DNA from: Marinoscillum pacificum
GTDB lineage: Bacteria > Bacteroidota > Bacteroidia > Cytophagales > Cyclobacteriaceae
Assembly (NCBI RefSeq): GCF_024714495.1
Contig: NZ_JAMZMJ010000009.1
Location: forward strand, 152,708-216,707
Reading direction: 5' to 3'
Length of the DNA: 64,000 bases
Shown here: positions 25,231 to 34,747 of the stretch, piece after piece
Layout: each line of letters opens with the position of its first letter
How positions within the stretch are numbered: the first letter of the stretch is position 1
Notes under the pieces: model-generated
The model's input: the letters and a program-made list of their open reading frames with translations, nothing else
What the model was told of the DNA's origin: nothing
The model's database searches: none
Position numbers and translations under genes: made by a program

Positions 25231-26877
25231 ATGTACAAGAAATTTCTACCAATCCTGCTCATCACTGGACTAGCATGTAAGCAAGAACCCAAAACCATCA
25301 TTGATCCATGGGTTCCGTATGACCAGTCGAGCGAAATAGCTGCCAATGCTGATCATGAATCTACTCGTATGCAGTACAAACTGATTCAAAGCCGTGTCAG
25401 TGATAAAAATGATTTATGGAGTCAAATTGGACCACAAATCACCTATTTCGGATCGGAAGACTATGAAGCATTAAAACCATTGATTCTTGATCAAGACATA
25501 CCTACGCTTCAATCACACGTCAAATCAGGTAAACTCACTTATGAAAAACTAACACAGTGGTATCTCTACCGAATAGTGAAATTTGAAAATGATTCAGCTA
25601 GTTACTTAAACAACCTATTGGCCATCAACCCTAATGCTGTAGCTGAAGCCAAAAAATGTGATGCGAATAAGTCGGACGATGACCATCCACTTTATGGAAT
25701 GCCGGTTTTACTCAAAGACAACATCAACTTTGCCGGACTTCCAACTACAGCCGGCACGTACTTGCTAAGAGGGAATGATGCCGCTGACGCATTCATCGTT
25801 GATCGCATACAAGACAAAGGAGGGATTATCTTAGGCAAAACATCATTGAGCGAATGGGCCAACTTCCTATGCCTGGGGTGCCCTAACGGATACAATGCAG
25901 TAGGTGGACAAACGCTAAATCCTTATGGAAGAAAAATCTTTGACACAGGCGGTTCAAGTTCAGGAAGTGGATCAGCTATTGCAGCAAATTATGCCGTCGC
26001 AGCTATAGGAACCGAAACTTCCGGATCTATTCTTTCACCTTCAAGTCAGAGCTCCCTCGCCGGATTAAAGCCTACCACTGGACGTCTTAGCAGAAGTGGA
26101 ATCGTACCTTTATCCAGCACCTTGGATACGCCTGGTCCAATGACGAAAAGTGTAATTGATAACGCTATTTTTATGTCTGCTTTGACAGGTGAAGATACTA
26201 CAGATCCAGCAACAGTTGATAATCCTGACACTCCCACATATTGGGAAGACGTACAATCAGGAACACTAGAAGGAAAAAGATTCGGAGTGAACAAACAGTA
26301 TTTGGAAGATTCTATTTATGCTTTAACTGTTAAGAAAATTGAAGATCACGGAGGAATTATGGTAGAGTTTGATCCAGCAGAAATGGATTGGACAGGATTT
26401 GGTGAGTTGCTCAATGCCGATATGAGAGTCGATCTGCCAGCTTACCTCAACCAATATGCTCCAGATTCTATAACAGCGAGAACCATCGAAGAAATTGTTG
26501 CTTACAATTACGAAGATTCAACTTTGAGAATCCCATACGGACAGGGTCGATTTGAAAGAATTCTAGAAACCAATCTCAGCGAAGCAGGTGTAGATTCTTT
26601 AAGAACTAACCTTCGTGCTGCTGGACAAGGATTCTTTGAAGCAGCGTTTGAACCAAATGATTTAGATTTCGTGCTCTCCATCAATAACTGGAATGCAGGT
26701 CATGCAGCTGCAGCAAACTACCCTTGCCTTACTATTCCTATGGGATATAAAGAGAGCGGTGAACCAATCGGATTGACATTTATAAGTAGACCTTTTGAAG
26801 AGGATCAGCTTCTTAAAGTGGCCTATGCTTTTGAACAAGCTACACAAGCTCGAAAAATGCCTGAGGCATATCAATAA
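25231..26877 (+). CDS. Lipoprotein amidase (amidase-signature family)
   Basis: 548 residues. Lipobox GLAC at Cys16. The amidase-signature triad is intact: K162 (PVLLKDNI), cis-Ser242 in GGSSSGSGS and nucleophile S266 in GTETSGSI, with the same 24-residue gap as in fatty-acid amide hydrolase. C-terminal part (NYPCLTIPMGYKESGEP) is standard. It cleaves amide bonds in the periplasm; the family covers peptides, aryl amides and fatty acid amides, so the substrate is open. Ends in a terminator hairpin shared with the opposing ankyrin gene. Confidence 0.85.
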   Translation: MYKKFLPILLITGLACKQEPKTIIDPWVPYDQSSEIAANADHESTRMQYKLIQSRVSDKNDLWSQIGPQITYFGSEDYEALKPLILDQDIPTLQSHVKSGKLTYEKLTQWYLYRIVKFENDSASYLNNLLAINPNAVAEAKKCDANKSDDDHPLYGMPVLLKDNINFAGLPTTAGTYLLRGNDAADAFIVDRIQDKGGIILGKTSLSEWANFLCLGCPNGYNAVGGQTLNPYGRKIFDTGGSSSGSGSAIAANYAVAAIGTETSGSILSPSSQSSLAGLKPTTGRLSRSGIVPLSSTLDTPGPMTKSVIDNAIFMSALTGEDTTDPATVDNPDTPTYWEDVQSGTLEGKRFGVNKQYLEDSIYALTVKKIEDHGGIMVEFDPAEMDWTGFGELLNADMRVDLPAYLNQYAPDSITARTIEEIVAYNYEDSTLRIPYGQGRFERILETNLSEAGVDSLRTNLRAAGQGFFEAAFEPNDLDFVLSINNWNAGHAAAANYPCLTIPMGYKESGEPIGLTFISRPFEEDQLLKVAYAFEQATQARKMPEAYQ

Positions 26878-26895
26878 TTAGAAATAGCATGTAGT

Positions 26896-26934
26896 AAAAA
26901 GGAGCAACTGATTATTCAGCTGCTCCTTTTGATT
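26896..26934. terminator. Terminator between convergent genes, overlapping the ankyrin 3' end
   Basis: Ten-base stem AAAAGGAGCA / TGCTCCTTTT (26896-26905 and 26921-26930). It terminates the amidase on the plus strand with a T-run after the arm. The right arm covers the last codons of the minus-strand ankyrin gene (stop at 26912-26914), and the A-run on the left supplies a T-run for that strand. Confidence 0.75.
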
Positions 26935-27574
26935 TTAAGTAAGTGGACACTTCATCACTCCCTTCCCTCTGAGCGATAGCCAATGGTGTATCACCATTAT
27001 CCATTTTCGGTGATAACTCAGCTCCCTTTTCAATCAAAAGCTCTACGATTGGTAAATTGTTGCGATGTGCCGCAGAATGGAGAGCGGTAACGCCTTGCAT
27101 TTGAACTGCATTGACATCTACTCCTTTTTCTATCAATAACTCACAAAGTTCTTTATTCTGTTTGGCTACTGCAGAATGGAGCGCATTCACTTTAGAAGGG
27201 TTTTTAGCTGAAAGATTCGGATCTGCATCATATTCTAACAGCAGTTTAGCAATATCCATCTCATCAAAGAATGCTGCAAGTGACAAAGGAGCAAATCCAT
27301 CTTCTGAATATTCGCCGACTAAATCCGGCTCAGCAGCCAATTGTTTTTCCACAATACTGTACTGCCCAGCAACAATGGCTTCATGAAAAGTAAATTTTTC
27401 CTTTGCTTTAACAGCCTCTTCAAAAGCTTCAGAGCTTCCGCTGTAGGCAAGCAAAATAAAACCGGTACTGTTATTTTCATCCGTCATCTCGAGAATCTCA
27501 GGATGTTCTTTCAGTAATACTAAAATAGCCTCTGTGTCCTGTTCCTTAATTTTATTTTTGAGAGTATCAATCAT
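26912..27574 (-). CDS. Ankyrin-repeat protein
   Basis: 220 residues from the ATG at 27574 (MIDTLKNKIKEQDTEAILVL), preferred because an upstream ATG at 27649 would add a 25-residue stretch (KWIILFLATHI) that only weakly resembles a signal peptide. At least four ankyrin repeats are visible between about residues 75 and 215 (GFAPLSLAAFFDEMDIAKLL, VNALHSAVAKQNKELCELL, VTALHSAAHRNNLPIVELL, DTPLAIAQREGSDEVSTYL). It is a protein-protein interaction module of unknown role; the start choice decides whether it is cytosolic or exported. Confidence 0.82.
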   Translation of the reverse strand: MIDTLKNKIKEQDTEAILVLLKEHPEILEMTDENNSTGFILLAYSGSSEAFEEAVKAKEKFTFHEAIVAGQYSIVEKQLAAEPDLVGEYSEDGFAPLSLAAFFDEMDIAKLLLEYDADPNLSAKNPSKVNALHSAVAKQNKELCELLIEKGVDVNAVQMQGVTALHSAAHRNNLPIVELLIEKGAELSPKMDNGDTPLAIAQREGSDEVSTYLKSKGAAE

Positions 27575-27800
27575 ATGGGTTTGCTGATTAATGTGAGTTG
27601 CTAAAAATAGGATTATCCATTTCATCTTTTTAGTTAAATGAAACGGCATATCAGTTCATTAACTCCCTAAAGATCACCTTGTTTGCATTGAAATGGAAAT
27701 ATTTACATAGCAACCAACTATGAAGAAAGTAAGAAAAACATGATTCTATCCAGCCTGCTACATTAATCATGAGCAATTGCAACCTACCTTTGCCTAACGA

Positions 27801-28667
27801 ATGAATCAAAATCGACCTTCACACTTTCTACAATTCGGACTAGCAATTGCCATCATGTCCACCTCTGGTACTTTAGGCAGATATATCGAGCTTCCACCTC
27901 CGGCCATTATATGGATACGATGTGTGATAGGCAGCATTGCTTTATTTCTGGTGATGAAAGCTCTGAAATTGGATTTGACGATTGGAACACGTAAAGGCTT
28001 TTGGTTCATCGTTTTAGGAGGAATTTTGCTTGGAGGTCATTGGGTAACCTATTTCTATGCATTGCAACTATCAACTGTTGCAATAGGTATGCTCTCGCTG
28101 TTCACGTATCCTGTGATCACGTCTATTCTGGAGCCGATCATTCTCAAAACGAAATTTCAACCATTCAGCATTGTGCTGGCCATCATTTCTTTGGTAGGCG
28201 TTTCCTTTCTTGTCCCAGAGTTATCTCTCGACAACAGCTATACGGTAGGAATCTTGATCGGTATCCTTTCTGCTGTTTGCTACTCCTTCCGAAATATTCT
28301 ACTGAAAAAACAAATTGCCAATCAATCAGGAATGTCCTTGATGTTCTACCAACTGTTGGTTATTTCATTACTGGGTTGGCCAATGCTTTGGGCTGTGGAT
28401 GTAAGTGTAGAATCCATATCGATGAACTGGAAAGGTCTACTGATTCTTGGCTTGTTGACGACTGCTACAGGTCACACCTTATTCACGTTCAGCTTCAAAC
28501 ATTTTACGGCAAGTACTGTCAGTATTTTAAGCGCTTTAACTCCACTTCTTGGGACACTCTATGGCTATCTATTTCTTTCTGAGGTTCCTGCAGGTAATAC
28601 TTTTATTGGTGGCGCTTTGATTTTCACCACAGTTATTGCAGAAAGTATTCGATCGATGAGAAAATAA
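27801..28667 (+). CDS. EamA/DMT-family transporter
   Basis: 288 residues with about ten TM helices in two EamA halves (about 8-140 and 150-285). Landmarks include IELPPPAIIWIRCVIG near the N-terminus and ALTPLLGTLYGYLFLSEV in the second repeat. Drug/metabolite transporters of this type export or import amino acids and other small molecules; substrate unknown. It ends at a terminator shared with the opposing protease gene. Confidence 0.85.
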   Translation: MNQNRPSHFLQFGLAIAIMSTSGTLGRYIELPPPAIIWIRCVIGSIALFLVMKALKLDLTIGTRKGFWFIVLGGILLGGHWVTYFYALQLSTVAIGMLSLFTYPVITSILEPIILKTKFQPFSIVLAIISLVGVSFLVPELSLDNSYTVGILIGILSAVCYSFRNILLKKQIANQSGMSLMFYQLLVISLLGWPMLWAVDVSVESISMNWKGLLILGLLTTATGHTLFTFSFKHFTASTVSILSALTPLLGTLYGYLFLSEVPAGNTFIGGALIFTTVIAESIRSMRK

Positions 28668-28699
28668 AAAAGGCTGCTTTTTCTCAAAAGCAGCCTTTT
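28666..28699. terminator. Bidirectional terminator
   Basis: Stem AAAAGGCTGCTTTT / AAAAGCAGCCTTTT over positions 28668-28699, with A-runs left and T-runs right, between the convergent EamA and M43 protease genes. Confidence 0.8.
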
Positions 28700-28718
28700 A
28701 CTAATAATTCACAATAAA

Positions 28719-31274
28719 TTATTCTTTCAAGAATTTCGTCTCAAACTTTCCTCTTTCTGTAGTTACCTCAATTAGGTACAGACCGGACTTGAGATCAGAA
28801 ACATCTAGTTTATTTTCAGTAGGGGTACCAGACTTCATCAGCTGACCTCCTAAATCAAAGATTCTTACTTTGCTGATTTCCTTGAACTCGCCCAACTCTA
28901 TTCCTAAAGTATTAACTGCTGGAGAAGGATATACCATAAACATTCCATCAGCTGCATTGTCGCTCAATCTTTCACTTGCAGGAGCATCAGCCATCGATCC
29001 CATTCCTCTGCTCCCAGAAGAAATCACAACTGTGTAATCCTCTACTTCGCCGTATGAGAAGCTACCACAGCTTTGAGCAGTGGAGTTCCAACGCATAACT
29101 ACTCTCATTCTGGTAGAACCAAGACTAGCAGATGCTGGTACAGTGAAGTTCCCTGAGTAAGTGCTTCCGTTAGATGAAGTCCCAGTAACTACTGTTTCAC
29201 CAGAATCAGTAAAGTCACCATCCTGGTTGTAATCAATGTAAACTTTCCAGTTTTCACTATATGAAGAACCGCTAAAACCAGCACTGAAATAAACCGTATT
29301 GCTAGAACCTGGTGCCAATGTTGTCGATTGAGAAGTGAAATCACCATATCCACCATTGCCCGCAGAACTGTTATTGATAGCTCCAAGCTGAACCAAATCA
29401 ATCCACTCATAGCTAGAATTATTTCCAGAAGAAGTACAGTAAGTGATCACGATTGCGTCTGTTGTAACAGAAAGCGCACTACTTGCTGCAGATACATTTC
29501 CAGCAGCATCTTCAGCAGTTACAGTGAAGCTATAAGTTGTTTCAGGACTTAATCCTGTCACTGACAAGTTTGTTGCAGTAGGCGAAGCAATCAAAGAACC
29601 ATTCTGATACACATTGTATCCAGTTACTCCAACATTGTCTGATGATGCAGACCATGATAAAGTAACACTGCTTGTAGACACGTTAGATGATGACAAACCA
29701 GTTGGCGTTGTTGGAGCTTGAGTATCTCCACCAGAGCTTCCTTCTAAACAGAAGCTTGTACTTTCCGAATTTCCAAATGCGCCACCAGAAACAATCACAT
29801 TGTTATTATCGTCAGTTAATGAGTAGGATCCGCTTCCGTATGAGCAGCAAATACCATCTCCATATGAATCATTGATAGTAAAGGAATAGCTACCTGCACC
29901 AAAATCAAAATTCTCGGTGATGGTTTGACCATTAGTACTGTATCCACTGCCGGAAGCAACAGTTGAGCCATCTTTAGTTAAAGTCCAGCTAGTTTCAGAA
30001 GGATAGTTATCCAAGGTCAACGACAATGTTACAGGACCTTCGTTACAGTTACTACCTGTAGTAGTTATCGAGAAGCCAGCAGAATAAGCACCTTTTGTTC
30101 CATCAGAACAAACCGATCTCACTTGTACAGAATAAGTTGTTCCTGCAGTCAACCCTGTGATAGAGATACTAGTACTTGAAGTGTTGGTAACAGTTCCATC
30201 CACATTCACATCGTAGCTAGCAGCTCCAGACACACTACCCCAGCTTAGCGTGAAGCTGTTGTCTTGAATGTTTGAAGAAGACAAGCTACTTGGTGCAGCC
30301 AACGAGCATCCTCCAGATGAAGATCCAAGGTTTTCTCTAGATCCACCAGGTTCGAATAATGCATCCATTCTAGCTTTTTGACCTGCACTAAACATAAACA
30401 TACAAGCATCATCTACATAATCCATGTAGTTCATAAACATGTCACTGGTAAATCCTCCATTGCTTGAACAAGATTTGGAAGGATAAGAAGGACAACCATA
30501 GTTTGCTGCACCAGCCGTTGGTGTATCTGATACAAAATCGTCTACAGTACATCCACCGTCTCCCCAAATGTGTCTAAGGTTCAAATAGTGACCTACTTCG
30601 TGAGTGGCAGTTCGACCTTTGTTGAATGGTGAGCTTAGATAAAAGTTTTGTCCAGCTGCTTGCTTATCGATGCTTCCGAAGTAATTCGGGGAAATTACAA
30701 CTCCATCGGTAGAAGCTGGTCCACCGGGGAACTGAGCATACCCCAGGATACCACCACCGATATTACATACCCAGATATTCAAATATTCATCAGGGTTAAC
30801 AACATCCACGCCTCCTTGAGAAGAACTTTTCATCGCATCATTCGTACCCCAGGAAGCTCTGCTACTTTGCTTTCTGGTGATTTGAGCCAGGGAGAATTCA
30901 ATCTGAATATCAGAAGCCAGTGGTGCAAATTCAGAAGGAATTAGCCCTACATCTGAGTTTAACAATCTAAAATCCTCAGTCATTACATCAATCTGAGACT
31001 GAATTTGTGCATCTGATATGTTTTGTTGAGAAGTATTATAGATGACATGAACAATCACTGGAATAGTCAAGATGCCAGTTCTAGCACTTGACTGACCTCC
31101 ATTGGCCATAAATCGCTGAGTTTGTTCCTCGATTCGTGATCTTAATTCTCTGACTTTAGGATTGTTATTTTGGCGCTCATAGACCTCATCGGCAGCACAG
31201 GCCCTTCGATCTTGCGCAACGGTTGTAAATGCCATATACAGCATGGCAGCCATTAGTAGAAATGGTTTTTTCAT
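28719..31274 (-). CDS. Secreted M43 (pappalysin-like) metalloprotease with FN3, GEVED and T9SS modules
   Basis: 851 residues. Signal peptide about 1-20. Catalytic domain (about 50-325) with zinc site HEVGHYLNLRH (H225, E226, H229, H235) and Met-turn MNYMDYVDD. After it come an FN3 domain (about 335-415), a DSYGDGICC-type beta domain (about 425-530), a second FN3 (about 535-620), a GEVED domain with FSYGEVEDYTVVI (about 625-755) and a T9SS type A sorting tail from about 780 (MVYPSPAVNTLGIELGE, GLYLIEVTTERGKF). It is exported via T9SS as a surface or secreted protease, probably proprotein-like until activated. Confidence 0.88.
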   Translation of the reverse strand: MKKPFLLMAAMLYMAFTTVAQDRRACAADEVYERQNNNPKVRELRSRIEEQTQRFMANGGQSSARTGILTIPVIVHVIYNTSQQNISDAQIQSQIDVMTEDFRLLNSDVGLIPSEFAPLASDIQIEFSLAQITRKQSSRASWGTNDAMKSSSQGGVDVVNPDEYLNIWVCNIGGGILGYAQFPGGPASTDGVVISPNYFGSIDKQAAGQNFYLSSPFNKGRTATHEVGHYLNLRHIWGDGGCTVDDFVSDTPTAGAANYGCPSYPSKSCSSNGGFTSDMFMNYMDYVDDACMFMFSAGQKARMDALFEPGGSRENLGSSSGGCSLAAPSSLSSSNIQDNSFTLSWGSVSGAASYDVNVDGTVTNTSSTSISITGLTAGTTYSVQVRSVCSDGTKGAYSAGFSITTTGSNCNEGPVTLSLTLDNYPSETSWTLTKDGSTVASGSGYSTNGQTITENFDFGAGSYSFTINDSYGDGICCSYGSGSYSLTDDNNNVIVSGGAFGNSESTSFCLEGSSGGDTQAPTTPTGLSSSNVSTSSVTLSWSASSDNVGVTGYNVYQNGSLIASPTATNLSVTGLSPETTYSFTVTAEDAAGNVSAASSALSVTTDAIVITYCTSSGNNSSYEWIDLVQLGAINNSSAGNGGYGDFTSQSTTLAPGSSNTVYFSAGFSGSSYSENWKVYIDYNQDGDFTDSGETVVTGTSSNGSTYSGNFTVPASASLGSTRMRVVMRWNSTAQSCGSFSYGEVEDYTVVISSGSRGMGSMADAPASERLSDNAADGMFMVYPSPAVNTLGIELGEFKEISKVRIFDLGGQLMKSGTPTENKLDVSDLKSGLYLIEVTTERGKFETKFLKE

Positions 31275-31696
31275 AGTGAATTAGGTTAAAATAAAAGTTA
31301 CGTATTAACACATCTCCTCTAAATGTAAAAGAGAGGTGCTAATTGAGTTTTTCTTACTTATTGATTTCAGTTGAGTAGACTGAAATTCGCTCTACAAGAC
31401 ATCTTTAGGTTAAGAGATATCAAAAAGCAATAGACAATTTGTAAAAAGGAGAGAACTTTTCAAAATGGACTAAATGACTCGCAACAGTAGAAAAATTTAC
31501 CATAATCCATAATTAGTCATCCTAAAAAAATTAAATACCGAGGTTTTCATTTTTACAACACCAAACTTAATTATTTGAGAATTTTGAAGAATATTATCTT
31601 TTCTTAAGAAATTTATCAAAAATATACTTTGGAGAATAAAAAAAGAGGCTCGTAAAACGAACCTCTTTATCAACCAACCTTCTACCTTTTAACCTA
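31275..31696. other. AT-rich non-coding stretch
   Basis: About 420 bases upstream of the M43 protease. No credible ORF or structured RNA is seen apart from the terminator at 31642-31668. The first ~100 bases upstream of 31274 should hold the protease promoter, but no clear TTG/TAnnTTTG pair can be placed. Confidence 0.4.
31642..31668 (-). terminator. Rho-independent terminator (minus strand)
   Basis: Stem AAAGAGG / CCTCTTT (31642-31648 and 31662-31668) with an inner TCG/CGA pair around the loop TAAAA; on the minus strand the arm runs into a long T-run. It terminates the gene ending at 31697. Confidence 0.75.
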
Positions 31697-32587
31697 TTAT
31701 TTTAATCTAATCTGACTACTTCCAATAAAGGTGTCTCCAGAAAAAATATTGATGTGATAAATTCCTCTTACCAGCCTATTTTCAGGCTTATAGGTAAGCA
31801 CTACGTGTTTCTTTTGCTGAATATTAGAGGAAGGAATACTGGATTGTATACTCGCAGTGGCTGTTGCATCACTAAATTCAAAATCATCGACAAACGTGTA
31901 GTTTATGGTTTTGGAATTATTACTTGAAGTCAATTGACCATCTGGTGAGGTAATTGTAAACATAAGGCTCTCACTCATTCCATTTGGCACATCGAACCCC
32001 AACTTTATTTCTTTTGTTCTTTTGGCATTGACAGTCAGTTTCTCGCGTTTTTTATGTGCTTCAGTACTGAAGTTCTCAGAGATTATTTGTGACATCACAT
32101 AGTTTTTTGTCACCAAATCTTCATTACTCACCTCCATCATTGCAATAGCATCTTTTAAGGTACTATTTTCTTTTTGCAGAGATGCCATCTGATCCGACTG
32201 CCTCATCAATTCTTCTTTCAGTTGATCTCTGATTGTCTTTAGTTCTGCCAATTGCTTCTTGTATTCATTGCTTGCCATGTCCTGATTTCGACCTGCTGCC
32301 TGCAATTGTTTCTCCTTGGTTTTAAGTGAAGTCTCCAGTTCAGCAAGTTTTTTATCCAATGAGCTACTTTTTCCTTTGTAGCCGCCTATCTCTTCCTTTA
32401 GTTGCGCGATCTCTTTCGCTAGAACCAACTTCTCAGAGAGCATTTTTTCACTCTTTACCTTTTCACCCATCAACTCCTCTTGATTGTAGGAATTCAAACG
32501 AAAATAATAAACAGCAACGCCAGCTGTGAGAACGAATGAGAGGGTTAAAATCATTGCAATAACACTCTCCTTAGATTTAGATATCAT
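31697..32587 (-). CDS. Membrane-anchored coiled-coil protein
   Basis: 296 residues. One N-terminal TM helix (about 9-30) is followed by a long charged coiled coil (about 36-150, with repeated KLAELETSLKTKEKQLQ and KKQLAELKTIRDQLKEEL patterns) and a beta-rich C-terminal domain (about 175-296; IKLGFDVPNG, RGIYHINIFSGDTFIGSSQI). The C-terminal part should be periplasmic. No family recognised beyond a Bacteroidota-type conserved hypothetical. It lies 72 bases after the histidine kinase gene on the same strand and ends in a terminator, so it may belong to that operon. Confidence 0.65.
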   Translation of the reverse strand: MISKSKESVIAMILTLSFVLTAGVAVYYFRLNSYNQEELMGEKVKSEKMLSEKLVLAKEIAQLKEEIGGYKGKSSSLDKKLAELETSLKTKEKQLQAAGRNQDMASNEYKKQLAELKTIRDQLKEELMRQSDQMASLQKENSTLKDAIAMMEVSNEDLVTKNYVMSQIISENFSTEAHKKREKLTVNAKRTKEIKLGFDVPNGMSESLMFTITSPDGQLTSSNNSKTINYTFVDDFEFSDATATASIQSSIPSSNIQQKKHVVLTYKPENRLVRGIYHINIFSGDTFIGSSQIRLK

Positions 32588-32659
32588 GGTATATTTTCCT
32601 TTATATCTGCTCTAACGCTCTCAGGATTAAGAAAAAATAAGTAAGAAATTAAGAAGTGA

Positions 32660-34024
32660 TTAAAAATGCTTATAAGGAAGGAAAATCTTCACGGATGTCC
32701 CAATACCAATACTGGATCGGATAAAATACTGTCCGTCATGAATATCTATGATCTTCTTTACCAAATTCAATCCTATTCCACTTCCACTAAACCCTTGAGT
32801 ATTGGTTCCTCTAAAAAACGGCTCACTAATATGAGCCAGATCATTATCATCTATACCTATGCCTTCATCCGCAATCGTCAGCACCAGTTCACTTTGCTCT
32901 AGACTCAAAGTAACTCGAACCTCATTATCTGAATATTTACATGCGTTTTCAAGCACATTCACCACCACGCTTCTCAGCAACTGCTCGCTTCCCTGAATCA
33001 TTAGGAATCTCTCATCATCTATGTCAGGAGACAGGTCTACCACTATCTGATTAGAGAACTGTTTGGATAAATCAGAGGTTGCCTGCCATATTAAGGAATC
33101 AAGCCTTACAGGAACAAAAGTTTCTTTAAATGCATCAATTCTTGCTAATAACAAGAGTCTTTCCGCCAGTACGGCAAGTTCACGAACATCTTCTTTGATG
33201 GAAGAAAGTGAATGAATATATTCCTCACTTTCTCTTTCTTTAAGTAAGATAACATCTACCTGTGAAAGTATACTAGTCATGGGAGTACGTAGTTCATGAG
33301 ACGCGTTGGCAATAAAACTTTTTTGGCTATCAAAAGCTGCCTGCAAGCGCCCCAACATTTTATTAAATGTACCTCTCAATCTGGCTATTTCATCTTTTCC
33401 CTTCCCCTCATCAAGTCGTTGGCTCAAATTATCAACTCCAATCTGACCAACTTCTTCAATCACTTGAGCAAATGGCTTAAGTGCTTTCCCCGCATAAATA
33501 CGAGCAGCAATGGCAATTAAAAAAACCGCCAACACAAAAACCAAAGCAAGAACATTACTGAGATAATCTAACTTCCGGTAACCGAAGGTATCCTGACCTG
33601 AAGAAATGACCACAAATCGATCAAATTGATCTGTGTACAATATTCCCAAGACCTCTATTTCACCTTGTTTCCACTGCACATCACCATTAATTCTGATATC
33701 ATTAAACCGATCGATATCCACAATGATCGAATCCTCTGAATCAGTGGTAAAAATTTCTTCATTATTGAAATCATATATGGTAAGTCGTTCGCCTGGTAAT
33801 TTGAACGTATTTGCAGATTCGATCTTTTTTAAAAGCAGAGCATCAACCTCTTCAACTTCGATTAAAAGTTTGGCAGCAGTAATCGCTTTCGTATGAAGTC
33901 TTTGGTAAAACTCTTCTTTTCTAAAATCAGCAAATGACCAATATATCGTCAGTGCTCCAGCAATCCATAGAACAGTAAAAACAAGTATGAATCGAACCGT
34001 GAGAGTTTGTTTGATATTCATCAT
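32660..34024 (-). CDS. Membrane sensor histidine kinase (HAMP, HisKA, HATPase)
   Basis: 454 residues. TM1 about 11-30, periplasmic sensor about 33-155, TM2 about 157-177, HAMP about 178-235, HisKA with phosphoacceptor H243 (ANASHELRTP), HATPase about 345-452 (NVLENACKYSDNEV, DEGIGI, GSGIGLNLVKKI). Classic EnvZ-like kinase; it overlaps its response regulator by four bases (ATGA) and precedes the coiled-coil membrane gene. Signal unknown. Confidence 0.9.
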   Translation of the reverse strand: MMNIKQTLTVRFILVFTVLWIAGALTIYWSFADFRKEEFYQRLHTKAITAAKLLIEVEEVDALLLKKIESANTFKLPGERLTIYDFNNEEIFTTDSEDSIIVDIDRFNDIRINGDVQWKQGEIEVLGILYTDQFDRFVVISSGQDTFGYRKLDYLSNVLALVFVLAVFLIAIAARIYAGKALKPFAQVIEEVGQIGVDNLSQRLDEGKGKDEIARLRGTFNKMLGRLQAAFDSQKSFIANASHELRTPMTSILSQVDVILLKERESEEYIHSLSSIKEDVRELAVLAERLLLLARIDAFKETFVPVRLDSLIWQATSDLSKQFSNQIVVDLSPDIDDERFLMIQGSEQLLRSVVVNVLENACKYSDNEVRVTLSLEQSELVLTIADEGIGIDDNDLAHISEPFFRGTNTQGFSGSGIGLNLVKKIIDIHDGQYFIRSSIGIGTSVKIFLPYKHF

Positions 34025-34698
34025 TCCTGATCATCCAAGAAATAACCCATACCCACACGAGTATGAATCAACTTTGGCTCAAAATCCTTATCAATTTTCT
34101 TCCGCAGGATGTTGACATAAACATCCACAACATTCGTTCCCGGATCAAAATCGAGATCCCAAACTTGCTCGGTGATATCCAACCTGGACAATACTCGACC
34201 TTTATTTTTCATAAGGTATTCAAGTAACGAATACTCTTTAGCAGTTAGATTAATTTTCACTCCACCTCTAACAACTGTTTTCTTAGCCTGATCAAGCTCT
34301 AGGTTAGCAATTTTTAATGATGGTGAATAACTAATCTGTTGAGTCTTTGAGTGTGCTCTGATTCGGGCAAGCAATTCCCGAAAATCAAATGGTTTGACGA
34401 TATAATCATCAGCACCTGAATCAAACCCTTCTACTTTATCATCTGTAGCGCTTAGAGCAGTCAACATGATAATTTTGACATTAGGCTTAAGCTGACGCAT
34501 TTCTCGACACAACTGAAACCCATTCTTCCCAGGCAAAATTCCGTCGAGTAAAACCAGATCGAAAGGCTGCTGTGAAAACAACCGCAGAGCTACATCTCCA
34601 TCATAGGTAATAACTACTTCATAGCCTTGTTCCTCTAAGCCTTTCTTTAGATGCTTGGCCACTTTGACCTCATCTTCTACCACCAGGATTTGAATCAT
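34021..34698 (-). CDS. OmpR-family response regulator
   Basis: 225 residues. REC domain about 1-118 with phosphoacceptor D52 (DLVLLDGILPG) and conserved K at IVKPFDF; winged-helix DNA-binding domain about 128-223 (LTAKEYSLLEYLMKNKG; VDVYVNILRKKID; IHTRVGMGYFL). It partners the kinase encoded just downstream, with a four-base overlap. Target genes are unknown. Confidence 0.92.
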   Translation of the reverse strand: MIQILVVEDEVKVAKHLKKGLEEQGYEVVITYDGDVALRLFSQQPFDLVLLDGILPGKNGFQLCREMRQLKPNVKIIMLTALSATDDKVEGFDSGADDYIVKPFDFRELLARIRAHSKTQQISYSPSLKIANLELDQAKKTVVRGGVKINLTAKEYSLLEYLMKNKGRVLSRLDITEQVWDLDFDPGTNVVDVYVNILRKKIDKDFEPKLIHTRVGMGYFLDDQE

Positions 34699-34747
34699 GA
34701 TGATGCTGAGAACGGAAAAGAACCAAAATAGTTGATTGAGAATTTAA

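Noticed and set aside
28001..28582. 193-residue plus-strand ORF inside the EamA transporter gene
   Set aside because: It is a frame-shifted shadow of a clear EamA protein; no homology or membrane pattern of its own.
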